Origin: Spirosoma aureum
Lineage (GTDB): Bacteria; Bacteroidota; Bacteroidia; Cytophagales; Spirosomataceae
Reading direction: 5' to 3'
Length of the DNA: 64,000 nucleotides
NCBI RefSeq assembly: GCF_011604685.1
Contig: NZ_CP050063.1
Span: forward strand, 1,324,501 to 1,388,500
Every line of letters begins with the position of its first letter. Position 1 is the first letter of the stretch. Of this stretch, positions 44,557-52,469 are shown piece after piece. A model generated the notes under the pieces. That model was not told where the DNA came from. It was given only the letters and a program-made list of their open reading frames with translations, and did no database searches. The position numbers were made by a program, and so were the translations under genes.

Positions 44557-46266
44557 TTATTCGCGCGACGACGAGGAAGATACTTTTGCCGCCGTCGATT
44601 TCTCTTTTTCCATTACTTTCTTAACGGCTTCGCGCTGATCGTCACGTACGGTTGGATATGTGATGCCCAGTTGCTCCAGATAGCTTTTGTACTTGCTTGG
44701 GTCGTAGTAAAACTTCTCGAGCTTTGGTTTGAACTCGGCCATGATCTTCTTATTCAGATAGATAGCCGGTTGTTCTTTGTTCGAAATCAGCGGTTCGTAT
44801 TTGATGTCTTTCGTCTGCTCATCTTTGTAATAAGCCCAGGCATCTTTGATGATTTCGGGTTTCAGGAGCAAATCCAGCAGGGTCATGGCCTCCGCCTTGG
44901 CACCATATACGACGCCTTTGTGAGCAATAGGCGTGGCCATCGAAATGGCATTCGCCCAGTGGTGGCCGGGCAGACCCGGAATGTTGCTGGGATAGCGCAG
45001 TACAATCGTTGGCAGCGACCACGAAATATCGGCAATATCATCAGATCCACCGCCCATTGGGGTCATGGCCTGACCGCCCATCATAACAACCGGAGCCGAC
45101 GATGTTGGCATCCCCATTGAATCCAGCTTTACAGCCAGCCCTTCGGTCTTGGGTGCCTGCAACTCAATTTGCGAAGCTCTGGCCAGAAGCTGATCTTCCT
45201 GAGACCAGGTTGGCAAACCAACTTTTTTGATGTTATCGTATGCCGCGGCTGCAATAACACGGTTTGTATGCACTGGCCAGGCCGATCCCAAAATTTCATA
45301 GGTGAATTTGGTATCGGTCATCATTGCAGCACCTTCCGCTATTTTTACGCCCGTTTCATAAAGCTTCTTGATTTTCGGGTAGGTCCGTTCGCGGAAATAA
45401 TACCAAACAGCTGCTTTTGACGGTACGACGTTGGGTTGATCACCCCCGTCCGAAATGACATAGTGTGAGCGTTGGGTCAGTTCGAGGTGTTCGCGCCGGA
45501 AGTTCCAGCCAATATTCATCAATTCTACGGCATCCAGGGCACTGCGTCCGCGCCAGGGAGCCCCTGCTGCGTGGGCAGCCTGTCCTTCAAAATTGAATTT
45601 TACCGAAACAAGACCGTTATTTCCATTATCACCCCACGAAACGCCAAGGTTGTTGCCAACGTGGGTGAAAATACAGGCATCGACATCTTTGAAATAACCA
45701 TCGCGTACATAAAACGCTTTCGTACCGACGAGTTCTTCGGCTACGCCCGGCCAGAGCATCAGCGTACCCGGAATTTTCTCCCGTTCCATCAGTTTCTTGA
45801 CGGCCAATACGGCTACAATGTTGAGCGCCTGACCTGAGTTGTGTCCTTCGCCGTGACCGGGAGCTCCATCGACAATCGGATCTTTGTAGGCAACACCGGG
45901 TTTCTGGCTGGCTTTCGGGATGCAGTCAATGTCGGAGCCAACGGCAATAAGCGGCTTTCCTGATCCCCAGGTAGCAATCCAGGCCGTTGGAATTCCTGAA
46001 ATGCCTTTCTTGATCGTAAACCCTTCTTTTTCGAGCAGCGTAGTCAGGTATTTGAACGATTCTTCTTCCTGGAAGCCCAGTTCTGAAAAGCTGAACAACA
46101 TATCGTTGATCTGTTGCGCCATAACAGCATTAGCCTCAACAGCGGCAACAGCCTCCTGTTTCAGTTTATCGATCCGGTCGTTGGATTTAGGCGCTTTTTT
46201 TGCCTGCCCGAAAACGAATACGGGAAGCAATAACAGCACAAATAACAGATTTGTACAGTTTTTCAT
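44557..46266 (-). CDS. Exported M20-type amidohydrolase (AbgB-like)
   Basis: 569 residues with signal peptide MKNCTNLLFVLLLLPVFVFG. M20 core: metal-site HGEGHNSGQ, Asp in GSDIDCIP, the Glu pair in GVAEELVGTKAF, and the dimerisation domain around ALDAVELMNIGWNFRR. It most resembles AbgB/aminobenzoyl-glutamate and indole-acetyl-amino-acid hydrolases. The mature chain is longer than most (C-terminal ~120 residues, Lys/Ser-rich end). Exported here, whereas AbgB is cytosolic. Confidence 0.88.
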   Translation of the reverse strand: MKNCTNLLFVLLLLPVFVFGQAKKAPKSNDRIDKLKQEAVAAVEANAVMAQQINDMLFSFSELGFQEEESFKYLTTLLEKEGFTIKKGISGIPTAWIATWGSGKPLIAVGSDIDCIPKASQKPGVAYKDPIVDGAPGHGEGHNSGQALNIVAVLAVKKLMEREKIPGTLMLWPGVAEELVGTKAFYVRDGYFKDVDACIFTHVGNNLGVSWGDNGNNGLVSVKFNFEGQAAHAAGAPWRGRSALDAVELMNIGWNFRREHLELTQRSHYVISDGGDQPNVVPSKAAVWYYFRERTYPKIKKLYETGVKIAEGAAMMTDTKFTYEILGSAWPVHTNRVIAAAAYDNIKKVGLPTWSQEDQLLARASQIELQAPKTEGLAVKLDSMGMPTSSAPVVMMGGQAMTPMGGGSDDIADISWSLPTIVLRYPSNIPGLPGHHWANAISMATPIAHKGVVYGAKAEAMTLLDLLLKPEIIKDAWAYYKDEQTKDIKYEPLISNKEQPAIYLNKKIMAEFKPKLEKFYYDPSKYKSYLEQLGITYPTVRDDQREAVKKVMEKEKSTAAKVSSSSSRE

Positions 46267-46334
46267 GGGTATTTCAAAATTTTATGTTGTATGATTGGGT
46301 AATTGGCGAATAAATTTACTAATAGTGTGCGATG

Positions 46335-46364
46335 TTACCAGCTTTTACATGTAAAAGCTGGTAA
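46335..46364. promoter_or_regulatory. Perfect 30-bp palindrome in a divergent promoter region
   Basis: TTACCAGCTTTTACA joined to its exact complement. Because it lies between two divergently transcribed genes, it is not a terminator for either neighbour. A dimeric repressor or activator site for the M20 gene or icd is plausible. Confidence 0.55.
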
Positions 46365-46520
46365 TTATCTTCATCAATTGATGAATCAGGATCGGTCAGG
46401 TGGCTTCATGATTTAACCGGTTTACGACCCCCAATACAACTGATTTTGCTCGCCTTTACAGGCGAGACTGCGGCTGCTGACTTTCTCTAGCTGACTGATC
46501 AGACATCATACGGGTTTAGG

Positions 46521-46552
46521 TTTTCTCGGTTGGGCCTAATTCACTACTTTTG
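46521..46552 (+). promoter_or_regulatory. Candidate promoter of icd
   Basis: TTTT at 46521-46524, a 20-bp spacer, and TACTTTTG at 46545-46552, a full match to TAnnTTTG. It gives a leader of about 55 nt. Confidence 0.5.
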
Positions 46553-46613
46553 CGCCGGGGCGCAAGCAGCCAAATTCTTGTATCGTTTTCAATCGTTTAT
46601 ATACCCAAGTCCA

Positions 46614-47834
46614 ATGGAAAAAATTAAGGTGGCGAATCCGGTTGTGGAGCTGGATGGCGACGAAATGACACGCATCATCTGGAAATTCATCAAAGACAAG
46701 CTGATTCTGCCCTACGTTGATGTTGACATTAAATATTATGACCTTGGTATCGAGTACCGCGACGAAACCAATGATCAGGTAACCATTGATGCGGCTAATG
46801 CCATTAAAGAATACGGGGTTGGTATCAAATGCGCAACCATCACACCCGACGAAGATCGCGTTAAAGAGTTCAATCTGAAACAGATGTGGAAGTCGCCAAA
46901 CGGCACGATCCGCAATATTCTGGATGGTACGGTTTTCCGCGAGCCAATCGTTATGAACAACGTTCCGCGGTTAGTTACCAACTGGAAAGCGCCAATCATT
47001 GTCGGCCGTCACGCCTTTGGTGATCAGTACCGTGCTACCGATTTTCTGGTACCAGGCAAGGGTAAACTGACCATGAAGTTTGAAGGTGAAGACGGAACGG
47101 TTCAGGAATACGAAGTATTCAATTTCCCTGGCGCAGGGGTTGCCATGGGTATGTATAACCTGGACGAGTCGATCCGTGGTTTTGCTAAAGCCTGCTTCAA
47201 CATGGCGCTGCAAAAAGGCTGGCCGTTGTACCTCTCGACCAAAAATACGATCCTGAAAAAATACGACGGTCGTTTCAAAGATATCTTCCAGGAAATCTAC
47301 GATGCCGAATTCAAGGCGAAAGGCGTTCACTACGAACACCGCCTGATCGATGACATGGTCGCATCGGCACTGAAGTGGGAAGGTAATTTCGTTTGGGCTT
47401 GTAAAAACTACGACGGCGACGTTCAGTCGGATACGGTTGCCCAGGGCTTCGGTTCTTTGGGTCTGATGACATCGGTACTCGTTACGCCAGATGGCAAAAC
47501 GATGGAAGCCGAAGCAGCCCACGGTACCGTAACGCGTCACTACCGCGAGTACCAGAAAGGTAACAAAACTTCAACCAACCCGATTGCGTCGATCTACGCC
47601 TGGACGCGTGGATTGGCCTTCCGTGGTCAGCTAGACGACAATCAACCGCTGATCGATTTCGCAAATGCCCTCGAAGCTGTTTGCGTTGAAACGGTTGAAA
47701 GTGGTAAAATGACCAAAGATCTGGCGTTGTCGGCTTATCCGGCTGGCACGAAACTGGCCGCTGGTGAGCATTACCTGAACACCGAAGATTTCCTCGAAGC
47801 GCTGGACGAAAACCTGAAAGCGAAATTAGCTTAG
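46614..47834 (+). CDS. icd: NADP-dependent isocitrate dehydrogenase, eukaryote-like homodimeric type
   Basis: 406 residues from ATG 46614. The N-terminus [18 protein letters not shown] and the blocks [26 protein letters not shown] and [19 protein letters not shown] are typical of IDH1/IDH2-like type II enzymes, not of the E. coli IcdA form. It converts isocitrate to 2-oxoglutarate in the TCA cycle. The upstream in-frame extension from 46530 is disregarded because it reads the promoter region. Confidence 0.97.
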   Translation: MEKIKVANPVVELDGDEMTRIIWKFIKDKLILPYVDVDIKYYDLGIEYRDETNDQVTIDAANAIKEYGVGIKCATITPDEDRVKEFNLKQMWKSPNGTIRNILDGTVFREPIVMNNVPRLVTNWKAPIIVGRHAFGDQYRATDFLVPGKGKLTMKFEGEDGTVQEYEVFNFPGAGVAMGMYNLDESIRGFAKACFNMALQKGWPLYLSTKNTILKKYDGRFKDIFQEIYDAEFKAKGVHYEHRLIDDMVASALKWEGNFVWACKNYDGDVQSDTVAQGFGSLGLMTSVLVTPDGKTMEAEAAHGTVTRHYREYQKGNKTSTNPIASIYAWTRGLAFRGQLDDNQPLIDFANALEAVCVETVESGKMTKDLALSAYPAGTKLAAGEHYLNTEDFLEALDENLKAKLA

Positions 47835-47945
47835 TTTCTGAACCGGGATTACACAGGTTTGAGGGGATTAATCTGATTTTGTTAATCAATTTGCTGAAAG
47901 CAAAATCCTGTAAATCCTCAAATCTGTGTAATCCCGGTTCAGAAA
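47835..47945. repeat. 30-bp near-perfect inverted repeat after icd
   Basis: Arm 47835-47864 pairs with 47916-47945 with one mismatch, loop 51 nt. The left arm starts at the base after the icd stop codon. The loop has its own partial copies of the arm words (AATCCTGTAAATCCTC). Confidence 0.9.
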
Positions 47946-47948
47946 AAG

Positions 47949-47980
47949 GTGCCACTCTTAGTAGGGTGGCACTTTTATTT
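47949..47980 (+). terminator. Terminator of icd
   Basis: GTGCCAC (47949-47955) pairs with GTGGCAC (47966-47972), followed by TTTTATTT. Only 114 bp past the icd stop. Confidence 0.75.
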
Positions 47981-48008
47981 TCTTTATCAGCTAAACACTT
48001 GTTCGCTT

Positions 48009-48422
48009 ATGAAACATATTGTTGCCATCATCGCTCTGGCCCTGTTATCGATCACCCAGACTTATGCTCACACGCCAAATGGCGAACCACCTGCAAAGAA
48101 AATGAAAGCAAATGCTACCGTTCAGCACATTGTACTGTTTAAATTCAAGGCCGAAACGACACCGGAGAAAGTAAACGAGATTGTGGCCGCTTTTGAAGCG
48201 CTGCCTTCGCAGATCAAGGAAATCAAAGGATTTAAGTGGGGGACCAACAACAGCCCTGAGAAGCTCAATAAAGGGCTGACCCATGCATTTATCCTGACAT
48301 TTGATAACGAGAAAGATCGCGATACCTATCTGCCTCATCCCGCCCACAAAAAGTTTGGAACCATTGTTGGACCCTGGCTGGCCGAGGTGACAGTCGTTGA
48401 TTTTACCGATCAGGCAAAATAA
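48009..48422 (+). CDS. Exported Dabb (stress-responsive alpha/beta barrel) domain protein
   Basis: 137 residues from ATG 48009, with signal peptide KHIVAIIALALLSITQTYA. The domain starts HIVLFKFK, with the central GFKWGTNNS and HAFILTFDNEKDRD, and ends with HPAHKKF and VVDFTDQ. Dabb proteins form dimeric barrels; most are cytosolic. Function unknown, exported position is a visible difference. Confidence 0.88.
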   Translation: MKHIVAIIALALLSITQTYAHTPNGEPPAKKMKANATVQHIVLFKFKAETTPEKVNEIVAAFEALPSQIKEIKGFKWGTNNSPEKLNKGLTHAFILTFDNEKDRDTYLPHPAHKKFGTIVGPWLAEVTVVDFTDQAK

Positions 48423-48457
48423 ATAATAACGCAGGTCAACTAAACTTGCCACTACTT

Positions 48458-48488
48458 ACTTCCCGAAAGCTCAGAACTTTCGGGAAGT
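48458..48488 (+). terminator. Terminator after the Dabb gene
   Basis: ACTTCCCGAAAG (48458-48469) pairs perfectly with 48477-48488, loop 7 nt. 36 bp past the stop. Confidence 0.75.
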
Positions 48489-48502
48489 TCTGTTTATGGC
48501 CA

Positions 48503-48542
48503 TGAGCTTCTCACCAAACAATCCTTGAGCTTCTCACCAAAC
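48503..48542 (+). promoter_or_regulatory. Two 17-bp direct repeats upstream of the SDR gene, candidate AraC sites
   Basis: TGAGCTTCTCACCAAAC occurs at 48503-48519 and 48526-48542, exactly 23 bp apart, about two helical turns. A weak TTTG (48568-48571) downstream could be a -7 box. AraC-type regulators commonly bind such tandem sites, and one is encoded downstream at 49445. Confidence 0.5.
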
Positions 48543-48615
48543 CAACTGCATGGCTCATTCATCGACCTTTGTCTCACATACAACGCAGCCAGTAACTGGT
48601 AAATCAACAAAAGAG

Positions 48616-49428
48616 ATGAAAAAGGTCGTGTTAATTACCGGGGCCTCGGCCGGAATGGGAATGGAAACCGCCAAATTGTTGGTACAAAACGGGTATATCG
48701 TTTACGGAGCAGCCCGACGTGTCGATAAGATGCTGAAAATAAGAAAGTTGGGTGTCAAGGTGCTTCAGATGGACGTGACAGACGAGGATTCTGTAAAGAA
48801 CGGCGTGGCAGAACTTATTGCCGCCGAAGGCAGAATTGACGTTTTAATCAACAATGCAGGTTTTGGATCTTACGGAGCTATTGAAGACGTTTCGATTCGT
48901 GAGGCAACTTATCAACTGGATGTAAACCTGTTTGGTGCTGCCCGATTGATTCAATTAGTGCTTCCTTATATGCGTGAGCAGCAATCGGGGAAGATCGTTA
49001 ACATCTCCTCGGTCGGGGGAAAGATGGCTACGCCATTGGGTGGCTGGTATCATGCCAGTAAGTTTGCACTTGAAGGGCTAAGCGATAGCCTTCGCAACGA
49101 AGTTAAGCCGTTTGGTATCGATGTGATTGTCATTGAACCCGGCGGGGTGAAATCGGAATGGGGTGAAATTGCCTTTACTAGCCTGATGAAGGTTTCCGGA
49201 CATACAGCTTATAAGACGATGGCCAATAAATTTGCCAACGCATTCAAAGCAACAGAAGGGAAGAATCCGGAGCCAATTATTATCGCTGAATTGATTCGTA
49301 AGGCCATTGAAGCCCGCAAGCCCAAAGCTCGGTACATCGCAGGCTATATGGCCCGACCAGCGATTTTTATGAAAAACCTGTTGTCGGATAGCCTGATGGA
49401 CAAAGTGATCATGAGCCAGGTTAACTAA
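48616..49428 (+). CDS. Short-chain dehydrogenase/reductase
   Basis: 270 residues from ATG 48616 (ATG 48550 is also in frame but its leader lacks the Rossmann start). Rossmann motif TGASAGMG at 8-15, NNAG, Ser in NISSVGG and catalytic YHASK at 145-149. A classical oxidoreductase using NAD(P)H; substrate unknown. Cotranscribed with the AraC gene that starts 16 bp past its stop. Confidence 0.9.
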   Translation: MKKVVLITGASAGMGMETAKLLVQNGYIVYGAARRVDKMLKIRKLGVKVLQMDVTDEDSVKNGVAELIAAEGRIDVLINNAGFGSYGAIEDVSIREATYQLDVNLFGAARLIQLVLPYMREQQSGKIVNISSVGGKMATPLGGWYHASKFALEGLSDSLRNEVKPFGIDVIVIEPGGVKSEWGEIAFTSLMKVSGHTAYKTMANKFANAFKATEGKNPEPIIIAELIRKAIEARKPKARYIAGYMARPAIFMKNLLSDSLMDKVIMSQVN

Positions 49429-49444
49429 TGAACGGAGCTAACTA

Positions 49445-50251
49445 ATGATGAAAACACAAGCGCAGCTCAACATCCTGTATTCCTGTGTCGATGAGAAGAA
49501 ACGGGGAAATGAGCAGTTCGTCCCTGAACATGCCCTAGGGTGTATTTTATCGGGCGAAAGCCATTTTCTGACTGCTAAAGGTACGCAGGTTTACGGGGCG
49601 GGTACGATTGGGCTCGTCCGGCGGAACCAGCTGGTCAAATCGCTTAAAGTTCCACCTCCCGGTGGCCAGTTCAAGTCCATCAATATCTTTCTGGACCAGG
49701 ATACATTACGTCAGTATAGTGCCGAAAATCACATTGAAGCCACAGGGCATTATACGGGTGTTCCCATGCTCCAGTTATCACTCGATCCATTCCTTAAAGG
49801 CTATTTTGATTCGCTGTTGCCGTACTTTGATCATCCCGAAGGGCTTACCAGCACATTGTCGGAGCTTAAAACCAGAGAAGCAATTGAGTTGCTTTTACGG
49901 TTCGACTATAACCTGAAAGATTTCCTCTTTGACTTCAGCGAGCCCTATAAGATCGATCTGGAAGCGTTTATGATCCAGAATTATGTCTATAACGTTCCGA
50001 TCAGTCAGTTTGCCCGGCTCACGGGCCGTAGTCTGGCTACGTTTAAGCGGGATTTTCAGAAAACATTTGGTAGTCCACCGCAAAAATGGCTTCAGCAAAA
50101 GCGGTTAGAAGAAGCTCACTTTCTCATCGCTAAACGAAAGCAAAAACCCTCGAACGTGTATCTGGAGGTTGGTTTTGAAAATCTCTCTCACTTTTCGGCC
50201 GCCTTTAAACAGCAGTTTGGCTATAATCCGTCGAGCTTGCAGACTGTTTGA
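49445..50251 (+). CDS. AraC family transcription regulator
   Basis: 268 residues (ATG 49445 or 49448). A ligand/dimer N-terminal domain is followed by the two C-terminal HTH motifs: PISQFARLTGRSLATFKRDFQK and VYLEVGFENLSHFSAAFKQQFGYNPSS. The second has the classic AraC signature. Together with the SDR gene just upstream it likely forms a regulator-enzyme unit. Confidence 0.93.
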   Translation: MMKTQAQLNILYSCVDEKKRGNEQFVPEHALGCILSGESHFLTAKGTQVYGAGTIGLVRRNQLVKSLKVPPPGGQFKSINIFLDQDTLRQYSAENHIEATGHYTGVPMLQLSLDPFLKGYFDSLLPYFDHPEGLTSTLSELKTREAIELLLRFDYNLKDFLFDFSEPYKIDLEAFMIQNYVYNVPISQFARLTGRSLATFKRDFQKTFGSPPQKWLQQKRLEEAHFLIAKRKQKPSNVYLEVGFENLSHFSAAFKQQFGYNPSSLQTV

Positions 50252-50264
50252 TACTTGACTGAAC

Positions 50265-51689
50265 TCACCGTTTTTTTAGAAACGACACATTCCGTGCTCT
50301 CGAAACCGTTACGGTAAAACCATTCACGTTTTTCTTGTCGCGTTGAAAGGTTAGAATTGCACCACCCAGGCCTCGGGAAGTTGCGGGGGCTTTAAAGGTG
50401 TCCAGATCCGTAGGCGTCAGTACCAGATCAACGCCGGGTGCCTGACGGAGAGTTAGTTTACCGTCTTTTTCAAAAATCGAGAAAGTTGTTTGCGCTTCTT
50501 CTGAATAATACTCACCAGCAAAACCCGGTAGTGATTCAATGGGGATGGGATTCGTCGTTTTTCGCGCTGTTGAAGCGGGATTGTCCGGTTTGGCTGCTTC
50601 GCTTTTGGACGCCTGATCGCTGATAAAAAGATTCTCTACCTCTTTGACCACGTTATAGGGTGCACCGTCAAACTGGGCGGTATTACTTAACCACGCAATG
50701 GACAGATTCGACTGCGGATAGCGAATTAAAATGGCCCTGTAACTAGCTGTCGAACCAGTGTGATAAACGTAATCCTGGCCTTTATTTTTCGTGACATATA
50801 GGCCAGCAGCGTAGGGATAAGTTGTCCCGTTATTAAAAACTTCAATCGTTAGTTGCCTGGGCAATAAAGAAGGAGTACCGAAATGACCATTCCAGTAATA
50901 TTCATTCCATTTCAGTAAATCGCCTGTTGTGGTTAATAAGCCACCATTGCCGTAGACGTATTCGTTGGGCATGTCGGTTTCATACCCATCGGGTGTTTTA
51001 TCGTAGGCTACAGCCCGGTTTGCGACAATCCGTTTGAAATTGTCGCGCCATTGGGTGTGGGTCATACCGGCCGGTTCAAACAGGTACTTTCTGGTAAAAT
51101 CAGCTAAACTAAGGCCACTTACCCGTTCTACTAGAATGGCGAACAGGTTATAATTGGAATTGCAGTATGAAAACTCGTCGCCAGGTTTATGGTTAAGGGC
51201 TTTTTGGTGAATGATAATATCCAGTGCATCGGCATTGCTATAGGTTTTGGTCGTACGGGGCCAGCCGGCAATACCCGCTACACTACCCCAGTCGCGCAGG
51301 CCACTGCTGTGGTGCATCATGCGCCGAAGCGTAATCGGAGTGCCATAGTCAGGCAGTTCAGGAAAATACTTCCGAATGTTGTCATCTAACGATAATTTGC
51401 CCTGCTGCTCTAGTAGCAGTATCGCTGCTGCTGTAAACTGCTTTGATACGGATCCCGATTCAATAATTGATTCTGTAGTGAGCGGAATCTGATGTTCCAG
51501 ATCGGCCATACCCCAGGCTTTCGAAAAAATAACCCGCCCATTTCGGGAGATTGAGAGTTGACACCCAGGATTCTGAGGTAAATAGCGACTGAAAATTTTC
51601 TCGATCCGGGCAACGGTATCTGCTTCTGGCTGAGCAAATGAAAACGAAGAAATCGCGAGCAGGAAGAGGAATAGGGTAGATTTTTGCAT
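50265..51689 (-). CDS. Exported serine hydrolase of the beta-lactamase class C / esterase family
   Basis: 474 residues with signal peptide MQKSTLFLFLLAISSFSFAQ. SxxK at Ser80-Lys83 (SVSK), YCN as the YxN motif near residue 176, and an HTG-like block HTGSTASY that stands for KTG. The C-terminal ~100 residues form an extra beta domain. Probably a D-amino-peptidase or esterase rather than a true lactamase. Convergent with the AraC gene. Confidence 0.88.
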   Translation of the reverse strand: MQKSTLFLFLLAISSFSFAQPEADTVARIEKIFSRYLPQNPGCQLSISRNGRVIFSKAWGMADLEHQIPLTTESIIESGSVSKQFTAAAILLLEQQGKLSLDDNIRKYFPELPDYGTPITLRRMMHHSSGLRDWGSVAGIAGWPRTTKTYSNADALDIIIHQKALNHKPGDEFSYCNSNYNLFAILVERVSGLSLADFTRKYLFEPAGMTHTQWRDNFKRIVANRAVAYDKTPDGYETDMPNEYVYGNGGLLTTTGDLLKWNEYYWNGHFGTPSLLPRQLTIEVFNNGTTYPYAAGLYVTKNKGQDYVYHTGSTASYRAILIRYPQSNLSIAWLSNTAQFDGAPYNVVKEVENLFISDQASKSEAAKPDNPASTARKTTNPIPIESLPGFAGEYYSEEAQTTFSIFEKDGKLTLRQAPGVDLVLTPTDLDTFKAPATSRGLGGAILTFQRDKKNVNGFTVTVSRARNVSFLKKR

Positions 51690-51797
51690 AGGCTATAGCA
51701 ACCAATAGGCTAGTTCACTTCTCCTATCAAAGAAAGGGAAAAAGAGGATTTGACCTGGCATTACCAGCGCCTTTCTCCTTATTGTTACATGACTCCC

Positions 51798-52388
51798 TCA
51801 ATAAGTTAAAACCTCCTGAACGTTCAGGGTAAATCCCACTAAAACATTCTCCCCTGAAAGCGTTTCTGTAAATGGTTTCTCTTCGGGTTCCTGATCCGGG
51901 CGATAAATGGTTGTCGTTTTCGATTGCGGATCAACCAGCCAGCCTAACCGAACGCCATTCTGGAGCCATTTGTCCATCTTTGCCTGCAATTCAGTTAGAT
52001 TATCCGACTCGGAACGGACCTCGATAACAAAATCCGGGCAGATATGAGCGAACTTTTTCAGTTCTTCTGGCAATACGCTCATCAGCCTTTCTTTACTGAC
52101 CCAACCTACATCGGGCGCTCGCATCGACCGATCAGGTAACGTATAGCCGCCATTGGAATCTGATACGCGACCACTTTTCGTTTTTCTATTCCAGATACTG
52201 ACTTCCGTCTGGAGGTCATTGTTCGTAAAACTACTTTCTAATCCGGTGGGAGGCATGATAATGATGTGGCCCGTTTCGTCGCGTTCTATATGCAGTTCGG
52301 GATTCGCCAAACAGAACGCATACAGTTCGTCGTCCGAAAAGACATTCAAATTCGGTGGTATGGTCAGCGTAATGGCCTGCATAGACAT
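51798..52388 (-). CDS. Uma2 family (PD-(D/E)xK-like) protein
   Basis: 196 residues. MPPTGLESSFTNNDLQTEVSIW, then RAPDVGWVSKERL and CPDFVIEVRSESDN give the DUF820/Uma2 pattern with its restriction-endonuclease-like fold (Asp and Glu of PD...EV visible). Members are abundant in cyanobacteria and Bacteroidota; function is unproven. No partner gene beside it. Confidence 0.9.
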   Translation of the reverse strand: MSMQAITLTIPPNLNVFSDDELYAFCLANPELHIERDETGHIIIMPPTGLESSFTNNDLQTEVSIWNRKTKSGRVSDSNGGYTLPDRSMRAPDVGWVSKERLMSVLPEELKKFAHICPDFVIEVRSESDNLTELQAKMDKWLQNGVRLGWLVDPQSKTTTIYRPDQEPEEKPFTETLSGENVLVGFTLNVQEVLTY

Positions 52389-52469
52389 ACGTTAGGCTTT
52401 TTATCAAAGTTAACAAAAAGTGAGCGATGGGCAAGGCGCATGGAACAAGCCTAGACGCCTTGCTCATTA

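Larger units (their letters stand above)
46267..46613. other. 347-bp divergent promoter region between M20 gene and icd
   Basis: It contains a 30-bp perfect palindrome (46335-46364), a smaller hairpin CTCGCCT-TTAC-AGGCGAG (46449-46466), and the icd promoter at 46521-46552. No ORF. Confidence 0.6.

Noticed and set aside
51798..52388. Uma2 protein as an active mobile-element nuclease
   Set aside because: No terminal repeats, transposase or partner genes around it; the family is widespread without shown mobility.
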